From Isoetes taiwanensis (lineage: Eukaryota > Streptophyta > Lycopodiopsida > Isoetales > Isoetaceae), in NCBI GenBank assembly GCA_021234155.1, contig JAJEKV010000006.1, forward strand, positions 8,025,003 to 8,089,002: DNA of 64,000 bases, in the 5' to 3' direction. Shown piece by piece: positions 55,938-64,000 of the stretch; the stretch's first letter is position 1; every line of letters begins with the position of its first letter. The notes under the pieces are model-generated. The model ran no database searches. It was not told the origin of the DNA and saw only the letters and a program-made list of their open reading frames with translations. The position numbers and the translations under genes are program-made.

Positions 55938-56855
55938 GCCCTTTCCCGAGTACGACCCTTAAGTTCTATTGCAGTAAAGAGTTTAGAGATGCGCTTAGAC
56001 TCGATACATAGAGTCCCATCCACTCAAGGTGAAGCCGACATATGACATTGACTACGCAACACCTTAATTTTGAAATCTACTTTGTACTCAGAACGGTATA
56101 AAGGTGAGTTTAGACCCGGCACACTTGGTCCTCTCCACTCAAGGTGGAGCCGACCGTGTCCTTGACCAAAACCCCTGCATTTTTTCTCATTCTCCTAGTT
56201 TACATATGTCTAGACTACTAAATACAAGAATCAATCACTCGCATGCGATGGTTCCACAACTGAAGCCTCGGTAACAAGACAGCATAAATATGCCTCCTGG
56301 CCATCTCCAGACGTCGATCAGAGGTCAGCCTAAGGCCGTCGATCCATATAGGGCAGCAGCAAGTGCAGGAATTGGTAGAAGGAAAAACAACAAAGGCACT
56401 AGCAAGAGGAGCAAAAAAATAACAATGAAGCTCTGGGGTGGGGGGGGGGGAGGAGGGAGGGGAAGGCTAGTTGGGGGATGGTTATATAAAAAGGTCTTTA
56501 TGTCGCATGGCACATGACCTCGCATGCGTGTCAAGTTAACAGTCACTGGACACATCACGCACCCATTGGCGCCACATGGCCCCAAAGTACTGACACATGG
56601 CGTATCCAATATTACGATGTCACGTCGCAGACAATGTGACATCATCGACATGCCAGCTGGCGTGATGGACTCGCCCCCCTCATAACGATGCCGTCACAGA
56701 CATCCATCAGAGGTCGTAGTACACGTTGCAAGCGACGTGCTCGCGATGTGGCATCACTTATTGCGACAATGACGTGACATGTTCACGTCAAATGTGACGT
56801 TGCATGACCTGGACATCGCAACCCCATGTCGCTAAATGACCATTCTCTTGTTGTA
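55890..56855. repeat. CACTA-2 right subterminal region and terminus
   Basis: Three copies of a unit of about 110 bp each contain the hairpin word tccactcaaggtgga and gccgac (55913-55937, 56022-56043, 56134-56157). They are followed by a C/G-poor zone with a G run (56439-56462), and then by gtcgcatg/gacgt words to the terminus. The ORFs here are compositional. Confidence 0.7.
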
Positions 56856-58817
56856 GTCCCCAATAGTTCTCCTCAGTAGGGGCTACTTCTATCTTGCCAC
56901 TGACTCCGTTATATGGTGCTCTGCACTCTATAGCCTCCATAGCCTGGCAGGCTCTATGCACAGACCGCATACAATAGGAACTAAAAGGTCTAAATTAGAA
57001 GCATCTCGGCGAGCCAGTCGGCCACACATTCACATATTTTATAAAATAGTCAACCACACCCAGAGTAGGATGCATTCTCACCATGACCAAAGGGTGGTGG
57101 TCAGTTCAAAACACCAGCTCATTAAATTCACTCAATGCGTGGCTAATTTGATATTTGCCAAATCTTCAAACCCTTAGGGCATGGCCATTCAAAAATATTA
57201 TGTGCACTATCAACTTGTTGTGGTGGCCATTTAAACCATGTATAATTTTATATTTCTAGGGTTATGGCCAGGCTCTATATTGGCTAAGTGTAGGAACTTA
57301 ATTTTGCCAGTTGCAGAGGGCTAAAATTTTCTCTTTGAGTTCAGCCCTAAAAGTTTAAAGACATTTCTAAGAATATAGTATTTTTTCCTTCGGTTCGAAC
57401 TTATTTTGATAAAATTTGCAATTTGCATGCCAAATTTGTTCTTCATCATTCAACCCGAATCTGCTTTTCATTGTCCCAACTCAAATCAAGATAAGCTTCC
57501 ATTTACGAAGTACTTGCAATATGGTTTTCAATAAAATCCGTCCTACCCAATCCATTTGTGCTTCTGCCTATATTCAACATGTTTAATATATTTGAATGAT
57601 CTTATAGTAATCTTAGTTAGAGAGAAGCGTAGCATGTATTTGTTTGTGACAACTGCATAGAGCATCATAGAAACTAAAGATCGTCTTACTGACGTGGCTA
57701 TCATCTTTATGTATTAGATGTATATACGTATGTGGCCAATTCAAAATTTTGTACAGGCATACCCCATAAACGAGGATTGCTATGTGCGATCCAGATCAAG
57801 AAATAAAGGGCAAATATGCCCATCCAACAGCTTTCGCTGCCTACGTAACTCCTGGTGTGAATATGCACCCAAACCAAAGGGGGTTTTAGGGGGGTTTTAA
57901 ACTCAAAATATTGGATGTAATGGTTTATGTTAACTAAAAACTATTTTAGCCCCTTCGGGGCCTTAAGGATGGTGTAGGAATGTAAATATAGACATTACCT
58001 GACACTCTAATAATGGATGATGTATCATAGCCTCACAAGTCGAACAAACTATAGGTGCTCAAATTATGGACACGGAATCATTGCATGAAATTAGACACAC
58101 AATATATACAAATACCAAAAGGTAGCATGTAATAACAGAATTTATTAATAATGAACAAATAGTAAATCCTCGTTGTTTTTTCTCCAACTTGCATGCATCC
58201 ATACGTGCATATAGCTTCGGGTTAGGCAAGCGTTTATAATCACAGAAGAGGCCTGATTGCACAATGCTAGTGTCCTGTTTTTTAATACAAAATTACGAGA
58301 CTAGGTAAGAACCGAAACAACTGCAAGATTCTACAAGAATCAGTCTAAACAATCACCGATCAACGTTTTTCATCGCTATAAATCAATGAGCTTTTTACCA
58401 TTGCAAAATGATCATAAAGTGGGAGATGCTTGCCCAAGGTTTGAAAACCATTCTTCTATTCAATTGAAGGAACCATTACTCCAAATCCTCCAATAGACAT
58501 TTTACATCAGCCTTCTAAGGCAACTAATCAAAACAGAGATGGGCGTATAGAGATGGACGTATATACATGCCCTATAAAGTAATTAGATCTCAACTCTGCC
58601 ATAAATCTTTATGCTTATCGTCAGAACGTTCTGTATTGTTTCTGAATTGTGTCATATATCTTCCATGCTTATCCCTGGAACAAATTGAAGTGAGTAACTA
58701 TTTCCATCATCCACAATGGAAATCATGCAACCTCATAGATCTGACAAACAACAATGAGAAATAAAAGTAATACTGGAATCAAAAAATTGTTCATAAGCCC
58801 AAAGAGTTTATGTTTAC
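56856..58817. other. Intergenic DNA, mostly featureless
   Basis: Just outside the CACTA-2 terminus, 56970-56860 is open on the minus strand (MRSVHRACQAMEAIECRAPY, ENYWGL) and could be a host exon fragment. The rest is AT-rich with no recognisable gene. Confidence 0.35.
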
Positions 58818-60633
58818 CTGCAATCATATTTTGTTGTGAAATTTTAATTGCCAGCTCATGGCATAGATTTACCAGCCTTCTGCAGGTCTTCCAAACTCGC
58901 TTTATGAACCCTTCTTTGTAAACTTTGTGAACCCTTCTGATTTTCTAATAGCAAAAATTGACTCTTGAAAGGAACATCTTTTTCAAAAGTACCAATTCTT
59001 TGCATCATCCATCATAGCTGAACCGGAAGCACATAAATCTCAAGCCCCTATATCAAACAAACGCAAAGAAAATTTCAAATCTGTGAGTTGAATCCATCTT
59101 ACAGAAAAGGGGAGATAAGAGAGAAATGATGGAAGGCCTTACTCTAAAACACCAATTGAAAACACAAGTTTGCTTTTGCTTTCTGAACTAGTGGCTCCAA
59201 TGAAGGCTCCATTGCCGAATCCAGTCTGGAAATCTGGGAAGCCTTGAAGCATCAAATCATATTTTCTTATCCAAAAACATTGACAACTAGAACTGTGCAA
59301 CATATACAATAATAACAACGAATTTTCTTTTTTTTACCTTTTAATTTTGTGCCTAATGCCGTCAAACGTCAAATTTCCGGCAAGCCTTCCTGCATCAAAT
59401 CATGTTTTCTTATCCTACAAAATGATAATCAGAGTCTGTGTTAGAAATAAAAGACCTTGGAGCCTGTGTTGGACCATAGTCTGCTAACGTGCAAGAATTT
59501 CATGCTTCTATTTAGAGTATAGGTCTTCCAAACAGTCGTTATCTCAATTAGTAAGATCATATTGTCTGATCTGCCTGCCACATTATTTCTGCAGAGTAAG
59601 ACTGGCCATTTGTGATATCATAAGCAAGAACTGCAAGGTTATAGCCATAGTCCTCATATCCTCCTCACGTCATCCAGCACCTCCGGCGCTCACTTATCAG
59701 GGGCAGATGGTAGAGGTCACACCCAGCTACAAGTACCTGGGGATGGAATTTCCGTCCTCAATGTATTGGGATGCATCCATTTGCCTTCGGGTGACCGCAA
59801 GTTGGAAGACGCTGTACACAATGCAAAACAATAGTCACAGGGCAGAGCTGTATGACTGGGGCCACCAGTCACATTTATTCCGGGCACTGGTGAAGCCAGT
59901 TCTTCTGTATGGGGTCGAGGTGTGGGGCCCAGTGGTGTCTTTGAGACGGGTCGGTGGATTGGAGAGCCGCGCCAGGACAGGCTTTGTCAGTGTTGCCCGC
60001 TGGGGGTTGTTGAGGATGAAAGCCATACCTTCCAGAGTTGTCCAGCCTATAGTCAGATTCGGGCTCGCTACGCCCTCTTGGTGCAACCTGGTCTGCCACT
60101 GCACGAGCTACTCAGTACGCCGTCAGTTCGATCCCTTACCTCCAGAAGGTTTTGGATCTGCGGACTCACCTCTGTCCCCACGCGCCTACCTGAGGTGCCG
60201 AGAATTCATGTGTATATGTATATTTGTACAGCTGCCAGCAGGCTTGTTGCTGCGACGGTTTTTCCCTCGTAAGGGGGTTTTTTAATCCGGGTAGCAACGG
60301 GCTTGCTGCACCCGTGTAATTTGGGTCCCATAGGCCGATTGGCCTCCGCGGACGATAAAAGAACCTTCCTTCCTTCCTTCCTTCCTTCCTTCCTTCCTGT
60401 GTTATAAAGAACATGCCATGCTGCACATATCCAGCTCCGGCTTGAGAGGTAATATTGCCCTCAAAGCCTGTGAAATGCCCTTTCAATCTGTCTCCCACAA
60501 CAGTATGAATATAGAAAATCCATAGAGCCCTCCTGCTATTTGCCATCCTGAGAACCCTAAAACCCCTAAAATAGTGGACCCCTAAAGTGGAAGAGCTCGA
60601 GACCGTCGAATTCTTCAAGCCAACCCAAATCAA
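58818..60633 (-). pseudogene. Unidentified minus-strand gene, exon-like pieces
   Basis: Three coding-like pieces lie on one strand. The first, 60633-60397, holds ATG at 60543 and MANSRRALWIFYIHTVVGDR, LKGHFTGFEGN. The second is about 59275-59145: IRKYDLMLQGFPDFQTGFGN, GAFIGATSSESKSKLVFSIG, ending at a GTAAGG donor near 59146. The third is a 127-nt piece at 58944-58818 with an AG acceptor and CAG|GTAAAC donor, open in two frames. I do not recognise the protein. A LINE (59620-60396) lies between the first and second pieces, and a diverged copy of the second piece's start lies at about 59418-59375. Exon limits are tentative; it may be a pseudogene. Confidence 0.4.
59620..60398 (+). mobile_element. 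5'-truncated LINE with (TTCC)n tail
   Basis: The frame reads TYQGQMVEVTPSYKYLGMEF and HLFRALVKPVLLYGVEVWGP, then in the next frame RQDRLCQCCPLGVVEDESHT and FQSCPAYSQIRARYALLVQP. These are the KYLG..F, LLYG.EVWG and C-x2-C..EDE.H....CP.Y..IR..Y blocks of a plant LINE polymerase C-terminus. Translation stops near 60285. A 3' UTR and eight ttcc repeats (60362-60396) end it. A short ctgtgtta duplication at 59434 and 60397 may be part of a target duplication. Confidence 0.8.
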
Positions 60634-60639
60634 CGAAGC

Positions 60640-62390
60640 AAAAAGGGCGCACTCTAGAAATACTATTTAGTATGCCTCCACTAATACAACACCGAAATCA
60701 TAGGAAAACCATGTGAAAAACCGTATAAAACCACAAAAATAACCCCCTATTGACCCTTCTTGGAATACAAAGCATGTCATATTACATTCAAAATGAAAAG
60801 AAATAGGATTTACTGATGGCCAAAAAGGATTATTAGTTATCTAACACATCGCAGATTTTAAACATGCATGATGCAAAGCTCTATTTTGTGCTGCAAGAAT
60901 ACATTCTCTGTAATAAGAAGACAAAATACAACAAACCTTTGAAGATGATTGCATCTTCAACAATGAAAGATGCCTTTCTGTTGATTCATGTTGACTTCAT
61001 GCTCAACGTACCTATACTACATGGAAATGGAGCTCTTCAGATGAGCAAATCATTAAAGAAGTCTTAGAGTCTTAAACATGTCATTCGTGCACCATTTGTT
61101 AAGATATTGGCATATGAACTCCATGAACCCATGATGTTTCCGTTGAAATTCAAACAAAAGAACGAGTTTATAATCATCTTGCTCCAAAAGTTCAAAGCCT
61201 AAAGCAAATGCTATAATATCCACTGCATGCAAAAGGTTTAAATCTGATGGCCATGCTCTTGGAAATATAGAATTAAAACTTGGTGTGGTAAATCTGGTCT
61301 TTAAAGAATTCAGTGCATGCAAAGGCACAAATTTGATGGCATGCTCTTGGAGCTCCAGTGCATTCCTTCAGCATAACGAGCATTCCTTCAGCATAACGAG
61401 CAAACGGAAAAGGAACACCGTAGTTATATCCATACGCGAAATGAGGCTGCCCAAAAAAAGTGGGACCATTTTAAACCTTTTAAAGAATATATACCGTGCC
61501 ATTGGACCGTCAATGGGACAAATTATGCTTGACACCCTTTGAAATGAAATTGCCAAATGATACCACGTGGCACGATCTCAACCATTGATCGGGACGGAGG
61601 AACAGACATAGATGCATCTAGAGAAATGAATGTATAAACAAGAACTTTTACCTAGAACAAGCACAAACTAATATTTTAGATGTTCTGTAACCACCTTATC
61701 TCATTTTGTTCTCTAGGTTTAGAAGTAGAAGAAGCAAGAAGTTGGATGCTATATAAAATATAATTGAACAAAGGAAAAAACTCATGGGACAAATCATTAA
61801 GACGAATGATGATATACCAAATCATTGAGAGGAAAAAAAAAGCTTATTGCATAACATGGAAGCTAGGGATGAAGTTTCGAGGATTGAAGTGGGTGGACGC
61901 GGTATTTGCTGTGGTCCAGTCGGACATAACCTCTACAGTTGTGGCGCGTCAGGAGGCGTGATAAGGGAGGAATATTTGCATCATGTAACTTCATGCATGT
62001 TGTGGTGGAAAGTAGGTCGAGTTAGAATGAGAGGAAGGAAGAAGGAAGGAAATTGGGAAGGGTGGGCGGTGCATAGGTAGGATGTCATGAAATATCTTTA
62101 CAATTGTCCGAGTTAGGTGCCATAGCACAATTGAGGAAGCATAAAAGAATGCTCCTTTTCCCTATCTACAAATCTTCTAGGCCTATTTTAACGTTCTTGT
62201 CATGTTCTATGTGAAGCCTTTTCTATGGTAGGGGCACCAAAAAAATAAAATAAAGAAAAAAGAAAAAAAATGCTGGTTTGTATTTTTGGGCAAAACAAAA
62301 AATAAACTTGATTGAAATAATGGGGTGGCAAGGGACAAGGGTAATAATACCAACTGGAATAAAAAAAGAAGAAAAAAAAAGGGGGAAGGG
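60640..62390. other. Intergenic DNA with local duplications
   Basis: AT-rich. A 40-bp segment (gcatgcaaa...atgctcttgga) is repeated at 61226-61262 and 61314-61351, and 20 bp (attccttcagcataacgagc) are exactly duplicated at 61363-61402. The minus-strand ORF 61328-61053 (FELLEQDDYKLVLLFEFQRK) is unrecognised. A-rich runs lie at 62240-62270 and 62360-62380. Confidence 0.5.
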
Positions 62391-62391
62391 A

Positions 62392-62536
62392 CCGTTGGGG
62401 GTGGGAACCGTTGAACTGGGGGAGGATATTTCAATCCAACCGTTGGGAACCGGCACGAGGCGGTGAAAGAATCCGAGCTGTCAGGTCATCCAGTGGCCAT
62501 GTGCGAGCCAGCAGGGGGACAGCGGGGGTTTAACGG
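62392..62536. promoter_or_regulatory. Cluster of four AACGG (MYB/MSA-like) cores
   Basis: Cores are at 62392-62396, 62408-62412 and 62440-62444 (all as ccgtt) and at 62532-62536 (aacgg). Three fit the mitosis-specific activator pattern YCYAACGGYY or nearly so (ccccaacggtcc, tcccaacggttg, tttaacggttg). They lie 430-580 bp before the AGP start codon. Function is inferred. Confidence 0.5.
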
Positions 62537-62757
62537 TTGTGCGTCATCGCCGGAAAGGAGCGGGGACCACGCAATTTTTACTCCAAAATATTTCTACTTG
62601 CGTCCAAATTAGCTACCCGCGGCGTCTTTCCTGCCGCGAGTGCCTATTTTCTTTTGATATTTTACCCCGGGTGCCGCTAGAGGGCCCTAATTTTTTACAC
62701 GTAGAAATCCTCGGGTGGGGTCTCCTCTAATTTGGGCCAGCCCGAGAACAGCTTGCG

Positions 62758-62764
62758 TATATTT
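62758..62764 (+). promoter_or_regulatory. TATA-like box of the AGP gene
   Basis: tatattt lies 206 bp before the ATG and is followed by a C/T-rich presumptive 5' UTR (62815-62930), usual for plant genes. Confidence 0.45.
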
Positions 62765-62969
62765 GTATTTTTCTCTAATGTATGTTGGAAGTAGAGCGTC
62801 TTAAATCCCCCAGCCCTGCTCCTTGAAGCTCCATTCCTCTCCGGCGCCCTCCTGAGCTCCTCCGTCTTCAGCTTAGCAGGTCATCCCGAGAGGCGATCTC
62901 AAGCTTTTTGCTCTTTCTGAAGCAGCCCACTTCGATCCGACAGCAGAAACCGCAAAAACATCATCCACA

Positions 62970-64000
62970 ATGGCGAGATTCAGTGCCTTGGTTGCCGTCT
63001 TTTTGGCCATCTTCGGAAGCGCCATTGCTCTTGAGTTTACATGTGAGCTTTGTGCCTCTGCTTTTTGATCATGGATTCAACGTTTTTCGCAGCTTTTGCA
63101 ACTTTTTCGCTCTGTGTAGCTGTTTGACAATGTAGATTGATTAGCTTAGGTTGTGCTCTGGTTTGGGGTTGTAAAAGTACGTGCTTGGTACATAGATTCC
63201 ATCTGGGTGTTGTATAGGTGTTAGTTTACTTGGAACAGTAAGGTCCTAGGAACTCGAAACAGGGGATACTGTAGATCAGTGGTAAAGGAAGGACTTTTAG
63301 CGAATGATATGCATGTAAGGAGTCAAACAAGAGATTGAGTATGGTCTGTAGATGCAGAGAGAGTTTATAGCTTATGATGAGGACGAGATGTAGTCAAAAC
63401 TAGAGCTTTAAGCTTGAGATGCGAGTGCATTAGCTTAGGAATGTATCTAGCGGTAAAGCAGGTTATAGTGTAGGTACCTCTAGCGGTATGAAGCAGGGAT
63501 ATGGCTATGTTGAAGCAGGTTTTAGCTTGAATCCAGCTGCTGGAAACACGAGATGTAGATGTTCATGCTGAAAACTAAAGATGAAAATGTGGTTCTTTTG
63601 GGTTGTCTGATGTACTAAGTTCTGTTTGTTAGTTTTGTTGGATTGACTAGATGAAAAGATGATGCTTTTGGTGTATATGATGTAGACTAAGTTAAGGTGT
63701 GCTTGTGATGTTGGATTGAACAGCTGATGCAGGACAAGTATTGAGCATAAGTCTGGCAGAGGCACCAACACCATCTGGATCAACAACTACACCATCTCCA
63801 GTGTCATCACCACCAGCAGCAACACCACCACCAGCAGCAACACCAGCACCAGCCACAAGTCCACCAGCAGCAACACCAGCACCAGCAAGTCCACCAGCTG
63901 CAACTCCAGCTCCAGTGGCAACTCCAGTGGCAACTCCAACACCAGCATCTGCACCAGCACCAGCAACTCCTGCATCTGCACCAAGTCCTTCCTCAACTCC
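62970..64000 (+). CDS. Classical arabinogalactan protein, 5' part (runs off the window)
   Basis: Exon 1 is 62970-63042 and exon 2 starts at 63724. The 681-bp intron is GT-AG (T|GTGAGC ... AACAG|CT) and phase 1. Exon 1 encodes a signal peptide, MARFSALVAVFLAIFGSAIA, probably cleaved at the AIA. The mature part starts near LEFTSDAGQVLSISLAEAP and becomes a Pro/Ala/Thr/Ser-rich domain with many AP, TP, SP and PA dipeptides, the Hyp-O-galactosylation signal of cell-surface arabinogalactan proteins. These are wall and plasma-membrane proteoglycans, often GPI-anchored. About 117 residues are visible; the end, including any GPI signal or extra domain, is outside. Antisense Leu-rich ORFs here are shadows. 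A fasciclin-like or xylogen-like protein cannot be excluded. Confidence 0.88.

Larger units (their letters stand above)
39930..56855 (-). mobile_element. CACTA-2: En/Spm-type DNA transposon with TNP2 transposase, split by Gypsy-2
   Basis: The right terminus, read on the minus strand, is ACTACAACAAGAGAATGG then TCATTTAGCGACATGG, nearly the plant CACTA consensus (the leading C is G here). It shares the TCATTTAGCGAC block with CACTA-1. Transposase pieces run in order on the minus strand from 55.9 to 40.9 kb. Subterminal repeats lie at 55.9-56.85 kb and 39.95-40.39 kb. The left terminus near 39930 is degraded; TTTGACATCGCC and a CGTCGCACGCGACG palindrome mark it. A Gypsy element occupies 44204-54064. 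No clear 3-bp target duplication was seen. Confidence 0.8.

Noticed and set aside
63505-63996. Minus-strand Leu/Val-rich ORFs opposite the AGP gene
   Set aside because: Antisense shadows of the Pro/Ala/Thr-rich exon and the intron.

Overview
The window is nuclear DNA of a land plant with a large, repeat-rich genome. The evidence is one spliced plant-type NIP aquaporin gene (27.0-28.7 kb, minus strand), the 5' end of an arabinogalactan-protein gene at the right edge (62.97-64.0 kb, plus strand), and a surrounding mass of nested Copia, Gypsy, CACTA and LINE elements. The LINE and CACTA styles, and the number of old decayed elements, would fit a non-flowering lineage (fern, lycophyte or gymnosperm). 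That is an inference and species is not resolved.

Layout. 1-3.9 kb: a modular tandem repeat (unit about 1.12 kb, here called the 1.12-kb repeat) with interspersed debris. 4.07-25.6 kb: a probable CACTA transposon (CACTA-1) whose ends carry a 16-bp palindrome. It was hit by a Copia element (5.33-10.40 kb, 5' LTR truncated) and a 13.5-kb Gypsy element (10.45-23.96 kb, complete LTRs, 6-bp target duplication). A decayed tnpA-like gene follows at 24.0-24.9 kb. 25.6-26.6 kb: an A-rich segment with an unidentified 114-codon ORF. 27.0-28.7 kb: the aquaporin gene, five exons with canonical splice sites and no lesion. 29.3-30.0 kb: a LINE remnant. 30.0-39.9 kb: the same 1.12-kb repeat in opposite orientation, interrupted by a 2.6-kb insertion holding a LINE fragment and a (CAA)n tract.

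39.9-56.9 kb: a second CACTA element (CACTA-2, minus strand) with a TNP2-type transposase gene. A chromodomain Gypsy element (44.204-54.064 kb, minus strand) split that gene; its TATGA target duplication sits exactly where the transposase reading frame is broken. One LTR of that Gypsy element carries a further composite insertion (a 109-bp hairpin plus a 0.75-kb terminal-inverted-repeat element), and its gag carries a short LINE-like 3' tail ending in (TTCC)n. 56.9-62.4 kb: mostly non-coding DNA with hints of a minus-strand gene of unknown identity (exon-like pieces at 60.6, 59.3 and 58.9 kb), into which a 5'-truncated LINE with a (TTCC)n tail inserted. 62.39-64.0 kb: promoter, first exon, intron and start of exon 2 of the arabinogalactan protein, with four AACGG (MYB/MSA-like) cores upstream.

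The two host genes do not form an operon or shared pathway; each is an island among mobile elements. No rRNA, tRNA, CRISPR or prokaryotic features are present. The most informative structures are the variable-module tandem repeat, the duplicated hairpin-plus-TATA leader modules of the first Gypsy element, and the layered insertion history of the second CACTA element.
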